Shown here piece by piece: positions 35,386 through 45,469 of a stretch of DNA of 64,000 bases (the stretch's first letter is position 1; each line of letters starts with the position of its first letter). A program made the translations under genes and the position numbers. Under the pieces are notes generated by a model. It searched no databases, was not told the DNA's origin, and saw nothing but the letters and a program-made list of their open reading frames with translations. The DNA lies in NCBI RefSeq assembly GCF_000300275.1, contig NZ_AMRN01000009.1, positions 1 to 64,000 on the forward strand, given 5' to 3'. Source of the DNA: Thalassospira profundimaris WP0211. Lineage in GTDB: Bacteria; Pseudomonadota; Alphaproteobacteria; Rhodospirillales; Thalassospiraceae.

Positions 35386-36411
35386 GTGATCAATCACGAT
35401 AAACGTGTACTGGCGGTCGGGGTGTTTGCCGCTGGTCTTATTTCTTCTGTTTCATTTGCGTCCGCAACCGAATATCCGCTCAGTATCGAGAACTGCGGCA
35501 CTGTGTTGCAATTTGATGCGGCCCCCGATCGCGTGGTGTCGCTGGGCCAAAGCACGACCGAAATTCTTTATTCGTTGGGCCTGGCCGACAAGGTCAAGGG
35601 TACGGGTGTCTGGTTTGGCCCGGTGATGGATGAATTCAAGGATGTGAATGCATCTGTTCCGCGTCTGGCCGACAATGACCCGGGGTTCGAAACCGTTGTC
35701 GCGCAAAAGCCGCAACTGGTTGCCACCCAGTATCAGTGGCATGTCGGGCCCAAGGGCACCGTCGGCACCACTGAACAGTTCAACGAGCTGTCCATTCCGG
35801 TCTACACAGCACCTGCTGATTGTGTGGGTAAGGACAATGCCGGTGGCGGTGACGGGGTGCGTCACGAAGGCTTCACCATGGATCTGATTTATCGCGAGAT
35901 TTCCGACCTTGCGCAAATCTTTGATGTCGAAGATCGCGGCGACGCGCTGATTGCAAGCTTGAAGGAACGTCAGGAAAGCTCATTGGCGCGTGTGACGGCA
36001 AGCGGCCATGACAATGTTTCCGCCGTCTTCTGGTTCTCCAGCCCCGAAATCAACAGTGATCCCTATGTGGCCGGCAAAAACGGCGCGGCGGGCTATATCG
36101 CCGGTAAACTTGGTGTTCGCAACATCATCGACAGCAATGAAGAATGGCCGACCGTTGGCTGGGAAACCATTGCGCGTGCCAATCCTGATATCATCGTGAT
36201 TGGCAAGATGGGCCGTCGGCGTTTTCCGGCCGATGACTGGCAGGTCAAGATGGATTTCCTGAAAGCCGATCCGGTCGCAAGTCAGATGAAGGCGGTGCGT
36301 AATGGCAATATCGTGGTGATGGACGCCCAGTCGATGGATCCGACCATCCGCCTGATCAATGGTATTGAAACCCTTGCCGAAGCCGTCGAAAGACTGAGTG
36401 CTTCGAACTGA
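35386..36411 (+). CDS. ABC transporter substrate-binding protein (BtuF-like)
   Basis: 341-aa periplasmic binding protein of the cobalamin/siderophore (PeripBP_2) family. It has a signal peptide (VLAVGVFAAGLISSVSFASA) and family motifs PDRVVSLGQSTTEILYSLGLADKVKGTGVW, IARANPDIIVIG and MKAVRNGNIVVMDAQ. A distinctive loop with a lone Cys (CVGKDNAGGGDGVRHEGF) is unlike E. coli BtuF. Some corrinoid-like or siderophore-like importers share such loops, so the ligand is not certain. The GTG at 35386 follows AGAGGGAAC. It is the first gene of a three-gene importer operon downstream of a cobalamin riboswitch. Confidence 0.85.
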   Translation: MINHDKRVLAVGVFAAGLISSVSFASATEYPLSIENCGTVLQFDAAPDRVVSLGQSTTEILYSLGLADKVKGTGVWFGPVMDEFKDVNASVPRLADNDPGFETVVAQKPQLVATQYQWHVGPKGTVGTTEQFNELSIPVYTAPADCVGKDNAGGGDGVRHEGFTMDLIYREISDLAQIFDVEDRGDALIASLKERQESSLARVTASGHDNVSAVFWFSSPEINSDPYVAGKNGAAGYIAGKLGVRNIIDSNEEWPTVGWETIARANPDIIVIGKMGRRRFPADDWQVKMDFLKADPVASQMKAVRNGNIVVMDAQSMDPTIRLINGIETLAEAVERLSASN

Positions 36412-36451
36412 CCTGCATTGCCAAAGGCGCCTGATATGCCCGGAGAATTCA

Positions 36452-37528
36452 ATGTTTGAAACAACGCCAGTGCAGCAGCCGGTTCAGCCACCTCGGCAAT
36501 CGCTGGCGGGGCGGGCATATCTTGTGCGGGCCGGTGTCAGTGTTGGCGCCCTGGTTTTGCTTGTTGGCGTCATCGCAATGGCCGCGGCCAAGGGGGAAAC
36601 GCACATTCCTCTTGGCACCGTGCTTCAGACCATCGCCAATCATCTTTGGCAGGCGGGCTATGACGTTGACCCGATTGATGCCGGGATCATCTGGAATTAC
36701 CGGATATCGCGCGCCATGGTGGCCGCGGCCTGCGGCGCGTCCCTTGCGCTATCTGGCGCAGTGTTGCAGGCGCTTTTGCGCAATAGTCTGGCGGATCCTT
36801 ATTTGCTGGGGATTTCAGCCGGGGCATCGACCGGTGCGGTCAGTGTCGCCATTCTGGGGTTTGGCGCGGGCATGGTTTCCCTGTCGCTTGGCGCCTTTGT
36901 CGGCGCGCTAGTGGCATTCGGGTTTGTTGCCCTTTTGGCCATTCCGGCCGGGCGCGGGGCCGATGCGATCATTCTGGCCGGGGTTGCCGGATCACAACTG
37001 TTTAACGCATTAACGTCATTTATTGTGACCAAGGCGGCCACGGCGGACGAGGCACGCGGGGTGATGTTCTGGTTGCTTGGAAATCTAAGCGGCGTGCGCT
37101 GGCCTGATGTCTATCTTGCGCTGCCGGTTGCCGTCATCGGCTTGCTGGTTTGCCTTTGGTATTCGCGGGCGCTCGATGCCTTTACCTTTGGCGTGGAATC
37201 AGCAGCATCCCTTGGTGTGCCGGTGCGACGGGTTTATGTGGTGTTGATTGCCATTGCCGCCTCGATGACCGCGGTGATGGTCAGTATTGTCGGGTCCATC
37301 GGCTTTGTCGGGTTGGTTATTCCCCATGCCGCGCGGTTCTTTGTCGGCACACGGCATGGCTTTCTGTTGCCGGCATCGGCCCTGATCGGGGCGGTGTTCC
37401 TTGTGGCGGCCGATATTGTATCGCGCATCATCCTTGATGGTCAGGTTCTGCCAATCGGGGTGATCACGGCACTTATCGGTGCACCGGCCTTTGCGATCAT
37501 CCTGTGTCATGGGCGGGTGTTGCGATGA
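36452..37528 (+). CDS. FecCD/BtuC-type ABC permease
   Basis: 358-aa inner-membrane permease with about ten helices. Family motifs are RISRAMVAAACGASLALSGAVLQALLRNSLADPYLLGISAGASTGAV, GRGADAIILAGVAGSQ, WLLGNLSGVRW and GSIGFVGLVIPHAARFFVG. ATG 36452 has GGAG at 36442-36445. It overlaps the ATPase gene by 4 nt and is expected to form BtuC2D2-type transporters with its neighbours. Confidence 0.92.
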   Translation: MFETTPVQQPVQPPRQSLAGRAYLVRAGVSVGALVLLVGVIAMAAAKGETHIPLGTVLQTIANHLWQAGYDVDPIDAGIIWNYRISRAMVAAACGASLALSGAVLQALLRNSLADPYLLGISAGASTGAVSVAILGFGAGMVSLSLGAFVGALVAFGFVALLAIPAGRGADAIILAGVAGSQLFNALTSFIVTKAATADEARGVMFWLLGNLSGVRWPDVYLALPVAVIGLLVCLWYSRALDAFTFGVESAASLGVPVRRVYVVLIAIAASMTAVMVSIVGSIGFVGLVIPHAARFFVGTRHGFLLPASALIGAVFLVAADIVSRIILDGQVLPIGVITALIGAPAFAIILCHGRVLR

Positions 37529-38325
37529 GCCTTGAATTACGCAATGTCGGCTGGAATGCCGGATTCAAAAAAATCATCAGCGACGTGTCGCTTCGGGTCA
37601 CGCGTGGCGAGTTCCTGGGTGTGATCGGGCCAAACGGGTCGGGCAAAACCAGCATGATGTCGGTTCTGGGCGGCATTCGTGCCCCGTCGACCGGGCAGGC
37701 ATTGCTGGGGGATCAGCCGATGAAGAAAATTGGCCGACGCAACCTTGCCCGTCATATCGGCTTTGTCGAACAACAGGCCGACACCATCGACCGTATTACC
37801 GTGCGCGATGCCGTCGCCCTTGGTCGAACGCCATATCTCAGTTTGCTGACACCATGGTCAGGGCACGACGACGCCATCGTCTGCGAAGCCCTTGCCAGTG
37901 TTGAAATGGGGCCGTTTGCGGACCGGATGTGGCATACGCTTTCAGGCGGTGAAAAGCAGCGCGTTCATATCGCCCGTGCCTTGGCCCAGCAGCCGGACTT
38001 CCTGTTGCTTGATGAGCCGACCAACCATCTTGATATCCATCATCAGCTCGGCCTGCTGGAACTGGTGCGCGCACTGCCCGTCACCGTGGTGGCCGCCCTG
38101 CATGACCTGAACCATGCGGCGATGTTTTGTGACCGGATTGCGATGATGGATGGTGGCAAGCTGATTGCGCTTGGTACACCCGAACAGATTTTGACATCGC
38201 AAAACCTGCGCGATGTTTTCGGGGTTGCCGCCGATATCGAAATTGATGATCAGGGCCGCTGTCACATCCGCTATCACGCCGGAAACCAGAAATCTTCGGC
38301 CATAAAAAAAGACCGGGTTGCGTAA
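37525..38325 (+). CDS. ABC transporter ATPase (BtuD/FecE-like)
   Basis: 266-aa ATP-binding subunit. Walker A is GPNGSGKTS (near residues 31-39), the Q-loop GFVEQQADTIDRITVRDAV, the signature LSGGEKQRVHIARAL, Walker B LLLDEPTNHLD and the switch His in ALHDLNHAAMFCD. ATG 37525 overlaps the permease stop. The last codons run into the terminator stem. Confidence 0.93.
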   Translation: MSLELRNVGWNAGFKKIISDVSLRVTRGEFLGVIGPNGSGKTSMMSVLGGIRAPSTGQALLGDQPMKKIGRRNLARHIGFVEQQADTIDRITVRDAVALGRTPYLSLLTPWSGHDDAIVCEALASVEMGPFADRMWHTLSGGEKQRVHIARALAQQPDFLLLDEPTNHLDIHHQLGLLELVRALPVTVVAALHDLNHAAMFCDRIAMMDGGKLIALGTPEQILTSQNLRDVFGVAADIEIDDQGRCHIRYHAGNQKSSAIKKDRVA

Positions 38326-38338
38326 CCCGGTCTTCGAT
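38309..38338. terminator. Bidirectional terminator between the ABC operon and purD
   Basis: 11-bp stem AAGACCGGGTT/AACCCGGTCTT (38309-38319 with 38324-38334, loop GCGT), with an A-run before it and T-rich sequence after. It overlaps the ATPase stop codon. Confidence 0.8.
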
Positions 38339-38363
38339 TTTGGTAGCTTGGTCTGCTTGCAGC

Positions 38364-39647
38364 TTAGCCCTGTTCGCGGGCAACCGCGCGCCAGCCGATA
38401 TCGCGGCGGCAGAAACCACCATCCCAATCAATTGCATCAACCGCCTCATAGGCGCGTTTCTGGGTTTCGGTCACCGTCGCACCGCGTGCGGTCACACCAA
38501 GAACGCGGCCACCGGTCGCAACCAGCTTGTCGCCATCCATCTTGGTACCGGCATGCAGGACTTTGACCTTGTCCATGGCGTCCGCCGCCGGGACGTTTTT
38601 GATCTCGGTGCCTTTTTCGTAGGATCCCGGATACCCCTTGGCGGCCATGACAACGACCATCGCGGTTTCATCGTGCCATTCCGGTTTGACTTTATCGAGC
38701 GTGCCGGTGGCTGCCCCGTCCAGGATATCAAGCACGTCTGATTTCAAACGGGTCATCAGCACCTGACATTCCGGGTCACCAAAACGAATGTTGTATTCGA
38801 TCAGTTTCGGGTGGCCTGCGTCATCAATCATCAGACCGGCAAACAAAACCCCCTTGAACGGATGGCCTTCATTGGCCATGCCCTTGACGGTCGGGATGAT
38901 GATCTGATCCATGACCTTGGCTTCGACCGCATCGGTAAAGACCGGAGCCGGGGAGTATGCACCCATGCCGCCGGTATTGGGGCCGGTATCGCCTTCGCCA
39001 ACCGCCTTGTGATCCTGGGCTGCGACCAGCGGAATGACGTTTTTACCATCACATACGGCAAAAAATGAGGCTTCCTCACCTTTGAGGAATTCCTCAATCA
39101 CGATTTCTGCGCCAGCATCGCCAAACTTGCCGCCGACCATGCATTCTTCAATCGCGGCAAAGGCTTCTTCATTTGTCATACAAATGGTCACACCCTTGCC
39201 AGCGGCCAGGCCATCGGTCTTGACCACAATTGGTGCGCCCTGTTTTTCGACAAACGCCTTGGCGTCTTTGGGATCGGTGAAGCGGCCATAGGCAGCGGTC
39301 GGCACACCGAACTTTGCCACCATGTCCTTCATGAAGCCCTTGGAGCCTTCAAGCTGGGCGGCTGCCTTGGAACAGCCGAATGATTTGATGCCCACGGCAT
39401 CCAGTGCATCGACAAGGCCCGCCACCAGCGGGGCTTCGGGGCCGACAACGACCAGATCGACCGCGTTGTTCTTGGCAAAATTTACCAGACCATCAATGTC
39501 GCTATCGGAAATCGCAACGCATTCGGCCGAATCCGCGATACCGGCATTGCCCGGTGCACACCACAGTTTGGAAATGCGCGGGCTGCGCGCAATTGCCCAG
39601 CACAATGCGTGTTCACGTCCGCCGCCGCCAACGACCAGAACCTTCAT
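38364..39647 (-). CDS. purD: Phosphoribosylamine-glycine ligase
   Basis: Second step of purine biosynthesis (GAR synthetase). The 427-aa ATP-grasp enzyme has the N-terminal [32 protein letters not shown], the ATP-grasp region [16 protein letters not shown], the magnesium-binding [17 protein letters not shown] and [29 protein letters not shown] 39647 with AAGGA upstream is supported by the canonical N-terminus. It is divergent from xseA. Confidence 0.97.
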   Translation of the reverse strand: MKVLVVGGGGREHALCWAIARSPRISKLWCAPGNAGIADSAECVAISDSDIDGLVNFAKNNAVDLVVVGPEAPLVAGLVDALDAVGIKSFGCSKAAAQLEGSKGFMKDMVAKFGVPTAAYGRFTDPKDAKAFVEKQGAPIVVKTDGLAAGKGVTICMTNEEAFAAIEECMVGGKFGDAGAEIVIEEFLKGEEASFFAVCDGKNVIPLVAAQDHKAVGEGDTGPNTGGMGAYSPAPVFTDAVEAKVMDQIIIPTVKGMANEGHPFKGVLFAGLMIDDAGHPKLIEYNIRFGDPECQVLMTRLKSDVLDILDGAATGTLDKVKPEWHDETAMVVVMAAKGYPGSYEKGTEIKNVPAADAMDKVKVLHAGTKMDGDKLVATGGRVLGVTARGATVTETQKRAYEAVDAIDWDGGFCRRDIGWRAVAREQG

Positions 39648-39762
39648 GACTTTATCCTTCGACTTGTCCGATTGCTTGATGGTCCATGCGCGATGAACTA
39701 GGCTAGACCCAATTGCCACCCCGCAAAATTATTAGGCGGGCTTTTAGCATAAAGTACCCTTG

Positions 39763-41439
39763 ATGACGCAAGATTTGTTCGACCCTTATGCCCCGGTTCC
39801 CGAAACGCCCGTAAAATCGGGAAATGCACCCGAATTTTCGGTTTCCGACCTGTCAAACGCACTGAAGCGGACCGTGGAGGATGCGTTTTCGTTCGTGCGG
39901 GTGCGCGGCGAAATTTCCGGGTTCAAACGCGCCAGCAGCGGGCATATGTACCTTGCGTTGAAAGACGACAAGGCGGTGATTGATGGCGTGTGCTGGCGCG
40001 GGCAGGCGGCCAAACTTGGCCTTGTGCCCGAAGACGGCATGGAAGTCATCGTTACCGGGCGGCTCACAACATTTCCGGGCCGATCAAAATACCAGATCGT
40101 CATCGAGACGATGGAAGTCGCGGGCGAAGGCGCGCTTTTAAAGCTTCTGGAAGAACGCAAAAAGAAACTCGCCGCCGAAGGGCTTTTTGATCCCGACCGC
40201 AAAAAACCGATCCCGTTCCTTCCCGATGTTATCGGCATTGTTACATCGCCCACGGGTGCCGTGATCCGCGATATTATGCATCGCCTGCGCGATCGTTTTC
40301 CGCGCCGGGTTTTATTGTGGCCAGTACTCGTGCAGGGGCAAGGAGCCGCCGAACAGGTGGCCGAAGCCGTGCGGGGCTTTAATGATCTTCTGCCCTATGG
40401 CCAGATCCCGCGCCCGGATGTGTTGATCGTTGCGCGCGGTGGTGGGTCACTTGAAGATCTGTGGTCGTTTAACGAGGAAGTCGTTGCCCGCGCGGTGGCC
40501 GAGTCTGATATTCCGGTAATTTCGGCGGTCGGCCATGAAACCGACACCACCCTGATCGATTTTGTTTCGGACCTGCGGGCACCGACGCCCACCGGGGCGG
40601 CGGAAAAGGCCGTTCCGGTCCGGGTTGAGCTGATTGGTCAGGTCGAGGAAGATGGTCTTCGTCTGGCGCAAGCCGTCCGGCGTTTGGGCGTTGAAAAGAA
40701 AACGGCGCTTGAAAGTCTGGCGCGTGGTTTGGGCGATCCCAAACGCATGCTCGAGGAGCGCAGCCAGACGCTTGATAACTGGGCGGATCGTTTGCCGCGT
40801 GCGGCGGTCAATGTCACGCAGCAGGCGCGTGCCCGCCTGAACGAGGCCAGTGCACGACTGGTCAGCCCGCGTGAACAGCTTTCAGAAAAGCGCGGACGTC
40901 TGGAAAACGCGGCATTGCGTCTGGATGGTGCGATGAAATCCGCGCTTCAGATGCAGAAATCCCGCCTTGATCGGGCAACTGCGGGCCTTCGGCCCAGTGA
41001 CGCCAAACGCGACATTGCCCGTGCCGACAAACAGATCATTGATCTGGGCACACGTTTGCAGGGCGCGGTTCGCAATACGCTTAACCGCGAGGCAGAGGGA
41101 CTTGCCCGCTATGACCGGCTTTTGGAAAGCTATTCCTATCGCAATGTGTTGAAACGCGGGTTCGCGGTGGTACGCGACGGGAACGGCAACCTTGTTGGAA
41201 AATCGTCCGATCTCGTCACAGGTCAGACCTATGATCTTGAGATGGGCGATGGCATTACGCCGGTGACGGCGGGCGAAGGTGTTGCGACGTCAAAACCGCA
41301 GAAGGGCGGGGATGATAGCGCTAACATCGCAGCACAAAACACTGCCCCATCCACGCCAGAAAAGGCTGCCAAACCAAAACCGGCGAAGAAGAAAAATCCA
41401 CCCCCCAAAGATGATGACAGACAAGGGAGCCTTCTGTAA
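39763..41439 (+). CDS. xseA: Exodeoxyribonuclease VII large subunit
   Basis: Catalytic subunit of the single-strand exonuclease VII. The 558-aa protein has an N-terminal OB-fold (SVSDLSNALKRTVEDAFSFVRVRGEISGFKRASSGHMYLALKD) and the catalytic domain (IGIVTSPTGAVIRDIMHRLRDRFP, RGGGSLEDLWSFNEE, AVGHETDTTLIDFVSDLRAPTPTGAAE). A long coiled coil (about 290-440) follows, and then a Lys/Pro-rich tail of about 60 aa beyond the usual end. ATG 39763 is preferred to the TTG one codon earlier. Its stop overlaps the ATG of the next gene. xseB is not adjacent. Confidence 0.95.
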   Translation: MTQDLFDPYAPVPETPVKSGNAPEFSVSDLSNALKRTVEDAFSFVRVRGEISGFKRASSGHMYLALKDDKAVIDGVCWRGQAAKLGLVPEDGMEVIVTGRLTTFPGRSKYQIVIETMEVAGEGALLKLLEERKKKLAAEGLFDPDRKKPIPFLPDVIGIVTSPTGAVIRDIMHRLRDRFPRRVLLWPVLVQGQGAAEQVAEAVRGFNDLLPYGQIPRPDVLIVARGGGSLEDLWSFNEEVVARAVAESDIPVISAVGHETDTTLIDFVSDLRAPTPTGAAEKAVPVRVELIGQVEEDGLRLAQAVRRLGVEKKTALESLARGLGDPKRMLEERSQTLDNWADRLPRAAVNVTQQARARLNEASARLVSPREQLSEKRGRLENAALRLDGAMKSALQMQKSRLDRATAGLRPSDAKRDIARADKQIIDLGTRLQGAVRNTLNREAEGLARYDRLLESYSYRNVLKRGFAVVRDGNGNLVGKSSDLVTGQTYDLEMGDGITPVTAGEGVATSKPQKGGDDSANIAAQNTAPSTPEKAAKPKPAKKKNPPPKDDDRQGSLL

Positions 41440-42293
41440 TGCGTGTGACGATTTCTGGCATGCTGGCCGCAGCGGGCCTTTTGGCGGTTGGTCTTTCGGC
41501 ACAGGCGGCCGAGCCGACCTATCAGGGGCAGTTTGTTCAGGGCGGTATTGTGTTCGGGCAAACCGATGCCGGATCGGAAGTGCTGCTGGATGACGCGGCA
41601 ATTGATACCATCGCACCCGATGGCCGGTTTGTTTTGGGGTTCCCGCGCGATTACGAGGGCCCGGCACGGGTCAGCATCCGGCATGCCGATGGCAGTGTCG
41701 AGGCGTTCAGTTACGAGATCGGTGATCGTGAATTCAACGTTCAGCGCATAGACGGGCTGGCACCCAAAATGGTGACGCCCGATCCGGAAGTTATCAGCCG
41801 CATTCAGGATGATTCACGCCAGGCCCGTGAAGCGCGCACCGAACGGTTTACCGAGAACTTCCTGAAAAACGGCTTTATCTGGCCCGCCATTGGTCCGATC
41901 AGCGGGGTTTATGGATCGCAACGTATTTTGAATGGCGAACCGCGTGCACCGCATTGGGGCGTTGATATCGCCCTTCCGACCGGAAGCCCGGTTGTGGCCC
42001 CGGCGGATGGTATTGTGACGCTGGCACACCCCGATATGTATTTTTCCGGTGCGACACTGTTTATCGATCATGGGCTTGGTGTTGTGTCGGCGTTTTTGCA
42101 TCTGTCGGAAATTGATGTGAAAGTTGGTGATGTGGTGAGCCAAGGCGATCTGATCGGCAAAATCGGTGAATCAGGTCGTGCGACCGGGCCGCATCTGGAT
42201 TGGCGGGTCAATGTCGGGGCGGCACGGGTCGATGCCCAGTTGCTGGTGCCACCGATGGAAGAAGCACAAAAGACCGCAAACGCCAGTCAGTAA
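41439..42293 (+). CDS. Periplasmic M23-family (LytM) peptidase
   Basis: 284-aa protein with a signal peptide (cleavage after AQA) and an N-terminal beta domain. The C-terminal LytM domain has GVYGSQRILNGEPRAPHWGVDIALPTGSPVVAPADGIV with the zinc-binding HxxxD, and HLDW where the HxH motif is usual. The last His is replaced by Asp, which could still bind zinc, as seen in relatives of this alphaproteobacterial subgroup to my recollection. It is likely a cell-wall endopeptidase or an amidase activator. TAATG overlap links it to xseA. Confidence 0.85.
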   Translation: MRVTISGMLAAAGLLAVGLSAQAAEPTYQGQFVQGGIVFGQTDAGSEVLLDDAAIDTIAPDGRFVLGFPRDYEGPARVSIRHADGSVEAFSYEIGDREFNVQRIDGLAPKMVTPDPEVISRIQDDSRQAREARTERFTENFLKNGFIWPAIGPISGVYGSQRILNGEPRAPHWGVDIALPTGSPVVAPADGIVTLAHPDMYFSGATLFIDHGLGVVSAFLHLSEIDVKVGDVVSQGDLIGKIGESGRATGPHLDWRVNVGAARVDAQLLVPPMEEAQKTANASQ

Positions 42294-42308
42294 CGGGAAA
42301 CATAAGCC

Positions 42309-43847
42309 ATGAAAACCCACGGGGCCGTTGCCGCAGGACATGCCGTTACCGCAGATGCAGCCGCCCGTGTGCTTGACGCTGGTGGCAATGCCTTTGACGC
42401 GGTGATCGCCGCGATGTGGGCGGCCTGTGTGGCGGAGCCGGTTCTGGCATCGCTTGGTGGTGGTGGGTTTGTGATGGCGCGGCCCGCCGGGCAGACGCCA
42501 CGGCTGTATGATTTCTTTGTCGAAACGCCGCTTGAAAAAAGATCGCGTGAAAACCTTGAATTTGAAAGCCGCCTTGCGACCTTTGCCGGTGGCGTGACCC
42601 AGGAATTCCATGGTGGCTATGGTTCGGTGGCAACGCCGGGTGTGGTGGCGGGGCTTTTTGCCGCCCATGACGATCTTGCCAAACTGCCGATGGTAAAACT
42701 GGCGGAACCGGCGATCCGTGCGGCACGCGATGGCGTCGAACTTGATGCCTTTCAACGCTATGTGATGGGGATTGTCGCGCCGCTTTTGGGTTTTTCCCGC
42801 GACAGCCGGAAAGCGTTTGGCAAGGCTGGCAAAACCGGTGCCGATGACTTTGAACTGCCTGATGCAGGGGTATTGCACCTTCAACCTGATCTGGCGGACA
42901 GTATTGAGTATCTCGCCCAGAACGGGGCAGATGGATTTTACCAAGGTGATATCGGTAAGGCGCTTGTAAGCGCATGTGCTGACCATGGCGGCTATCTGAC
43001 GGCACAGGATCTGGCGGCCTATCGCGTGCTGGTGCGCGACCCGTTACTGGTATCCGGTCGCAAGGGGCGGTTTGTCCTGAACCCGCCGCCCGCATCTGGC
43101 GGGGTTCTGGTCGGGTTTGGGCTCAAGCTTGCGCGCGAAATGGCTTTGGGCGGCTTTGGGTCCGAGCGGCATCTGGAAGCGATATCGCGGATCATTCATG
43201 CCACGGGCCTTGCGCGTGGCGAACATGGTGCCAGTCCCGCCATCTTGGGGGACGAGCTTTGTGAACGCTATCGCTCAATCATCGGTGAACGTCCGCTTAG
43301 TCAGCAGGGAACCACGCATATCTCGGTCGTGGATGCGCAGGGTAATCTTGCGGCGGCAACGATTTCAAACGGATCGACGTCTGGGCGGGTTGTGCCGGGC
43401 ACCGGGATCATGATGAACAACATGCTGGGTGAGGCCGATCTGTCGCCTGAGGGATTTCACAATTGGCCCTGCGGGGTTCGCATGACATCGATGATGACCC
43501 CGGCGCTTTACCTTGGCCAGGATGGGGCATCTATCGCGCTGGGGTCGGGTGGATCAAACCGCATTCGATCCACCATGCTGCAGGTGTTGCTCAATATCGA
43601 TGCGTTCGACATGACCTTGCACGGCGCGATATCGGCACCGCGCATGCATGTCGAAGAGGATCTTTTATCGGTCGAGCCTGGATTCGATGGGGCATTGCTG
43701 GATGGTCTCAGCCTTGCCAATCAGCAGCGTTGGGATTGCGAGGATATGTTCTTTGGCGGGGTGCATGCTGCCAAGGTTGGTGACGATGGCAAGGCCCTGT
43801 CGGCCATCGGCGATGGACGGCGGAATGGTCATCAGATCGTTATCTGA
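42309..43847 (+). CDS. Gamma-glutamyltransferase-family protein without signal peptide
   Basis: 512-aa Ntn-hydrolase. It has the large-subunit head AVAAGHAVTADAAARVLDAGGNAFDAVIAAMW, LGGGGFVMA, and the autoprocessing site QGTTHISVVD with nucleophile T335. The small subunit contains GSGGSNRIRSTMLQV. It lacks an export signal, unlike E. coli Ggt, so it is probably cytoplasmic and may act on glutathione or other gamma-glutamyl compounds, or as a cephalosporin-acylase-like enzyme. It starts 15 bp after the M23 gene and is probably cotranscribed. Confidence 0.85.
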   Translation: MKTHGAVAAGHAVTADAAARVLDAGGNAFDAVIAAMWAACVAEPVLASLGGGGFVMARPAGQTPRLYDFFVETPLEKRSRENLEFESRLATFAGGVTQEFHGGYGSVATPGVVAGLFAAHDDLAKLPMVKLAEPAIRAARDGVELDAFQRYVMGIVAPLLGFSRDSRKAFGKAGKTGADDFELPDAGVLHLQPDLADSIEYLAQNGADGFYQGDIGKALVSACADHGGYLTAQDLAAYRVLVRDPLLVSGRKGRFVLNPPPASGGVLVGFGLKLAREMALGGFGSERHLEAISRIIHATGLARGEHGASPAILGDELCERYRSIIGERPLSQQGTTHISVVDAQGNLAAATISNGSTSGRVVPGTGIMMNNMLGEADLSPEGFHNWPCGVRMTSMMTPALYLGQDGASIALGSGGSNRIRSTMLQVLLNIDAFDMTLHGAISAPRMHVEEDLLSVEPGFDGALLDGLSLANQQRWDCEDMFFGGVHAAKVGDDGKALSAIGDGRRNGHQIVI

Positions 43848-43870
43848 CCAGGCAAATAAGGCGGTTCAGC

Positions 43871-44464
43871 TTATCTGAAACGCTGAATGACGGCGAAAAT
43901 CAGGGAAAAAATCGCAATCAGAATGATGGCAACGGTTGCAATCAACAGGGCCTGTTTGGTGCGCAATTCATAGGCCTGCTTGCGTTCGATATAGACGATC
44001 ACATCGCGACGTAACTGATCCATTTCCGGTGCAACATCAAGACTGCTGAGATAAAGCTTGGCTCCGGCGCGTGCGAGAAGATCGTTGGTCTTGTTCATTT
44101 CGCGCGTAAACAAGGCAAAGCGTTCTTCGGTATCGGCCAGATCATCAAGGAGATCCGGGCCATCTTGCCCGGCCGACGCGATTGTAATGGTTGTACGGGT
44201 AAGGTCGCGCGCGTCATCCTCGATACATTGCGACAAGGATTTTCGCGGTTGATCGGATATGCATTCCACTTGTCGGTTGCCAAATTCTAGGAGCACGCGG
44301 CGCAGATGTTCCTTGAGTTGCTGATCAAGTTCGGAAATGCGCAGCCGGATATCACGCGCTGTTTCCCGAATGGTCGTATCATTCTGGTCAAGCGCCATGG
44401 TCGGCCAGGCGACAAAGATCGATCCGGCAAGGATAAGGGACAAAATGATCAGCAAACGACGCAA
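43871..44464 (-). CDS. Membrane-anchored coiled-coil protein of unknown function
   Basis: Not recognised. The 197-aa protein has an N-terminal signal or anchor (LLIILSLILAGSIFVAWPTMA), a periplasmic part of about 140 aa with heptads (IRETARDIRLRISELDQQLKEHLRRVLLEFG) and two Cys (C68, C80 region). A C-terminal membrane helix (QALLIATVAIILIAIFSLIFAVIQ) leaves a short basic end. The 105-bp gap to lpxL and the same strand suggest it may be the last gene of the lipid A operon. Confidence 0.6.
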   Translation of the reverse strand: MRRLLIILSLILAGSIFVAWPTMALDQNDTTIRETARDIRLRISELDQQLKEHLRRVLLEFGNRQVECISDQPRKSLSQCIEDDARDLTRTTITIASAGQDGPDLLDDLADTEERFALFTREMNKTNDLLARAGAKLYLSSLDVAPEMDQLRRDVIVYIERKQAYELRTKQALLIATVAIILIAIFSLIFAVIQRFR

Positions 44465-44569
44465 GAAAGAGGGGCTCCGAAGACGCGTTCCAAAGGCAAT
44501 GGACGGCCATTCTGCGTCAACAGAGTTCCTATTCGGTTAATGGTCTTTGGGGAAGGTCGGTTGGGGAAG

Positions 44570-45469
44570 TCACTTCGGCCAGCGGCGATGCAGCCAAAGC
44601 CATTGTTCTGGACGCTCTCGGATCCAGGATTCCATGACAGCGTTGACCTCTGTCATGATTGCCAGAATGTCGGCATGCCGGTCACCGGTTTTGGGAACAT
44701 CAAGGGCCGGATAGAATGTCATTCTGAAATGCGCACCGTTCAGACGTTCAACACGTACAGGGATAACCGGCGCATCATACTTGATCGAAAATTGTGCCAA
44801 GGCTGGTGCTGTCATTGCATCCCGGCCAAAGAAAGGCACAGCGATGCCATCTGCCATTTTCTGATCGACAAGCATGCAGGCACTGCCACCTTCTTTCAGA
44901 AAGCGGGTGAGTTTGCGTGCGCCATCCGGGCCTTTTTTGACCAGTTCGCCGCGGAACATTTTTCGGGCGCGTATGAAAAGGTTGTCGACCCAAGGGTTGT
45001 CAGGTGCCCGATAGACACACATCATATCCCGATCAAGAGCCGTTGGAATTGACATCGCGACTTCCCAGTTGCCGATATGCCCACTGAAATACAGCCCCGG
45101 ATTTTCGCCGTTCTCTGCGAGACGGCCATTCTCGATCCCGACCACCTCTATGCGCGGGCCACCCGGACGCATTTTATGCAGATGCGGAATTTCACCGAGA
45201 GACCGACCAAGGTTGTCCCACATGCCAATGATGATCTGTTGGATTTCGTCCGCAGATTTTTCCGGAAACGCTGCTATCAGATTATTGCGGGCCTTTTTGG
45301 TTTGGCCGACCTTGGGGCCAAGGGTCCGCAGAAGCCAACCGCCAAAGTTTGACGCGACATCAATCGGCAACAGGGCAAACATCCAATAGGCCAGATACGC
45401 GCCGAACCCCTGAAGCGGGTGGGAGATGTATTTCTGACGCATTTTGTAAATTTGGCTGTTTTTATCCAT
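44570..45469 (-). CDS. lpxL: LpxL/HtrB-family lipid A acyltransferase
   Basis: Adds a secondary acyl chain to Kdo2-lipid IVA. The 299-aa protein has a membrane anchor near the N-terminus (YLAYWMFALLPIDVASNFGGWLL), the catalytic HIGNWE (His-x4-Asp/Glu type), MCVYRAPDNPWVDNLFIRAR, CMLVDQKMADGIAVPFFG and the terminal WLWLHRRWP signature. ATG 45469 replaces a TTG two codons earlier and overlaps the lpxK stop by 8 nt. Confidence 0.9.
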   Translation of the reverse strand: MDKNSQIYKMRQKYISHPLQGFGAYLAYWMFALLPIDVASNFGGWLLRTLGPKVGQTKKARNNLIAAFPEKSADEIQQIIIGMWDNLGRSLGEIPHLHKMRPGGPRIEVVGIENGRLAENGENPGLYFSGHIGNWEVAMSIPTALDRDMMCVYRAPDNPWVDNLFIRARKMFRGELVKKGPDGARKLTRFLKEGGSACMLVDQKMADGIAVPFFGRDAMTAPALAQFSIKYDAPVIPVRVERLNGAHFRMTFYPALDVPKTGDRHADILAIMTEVNAVMESWIRERPEQWLWLHRRWPK

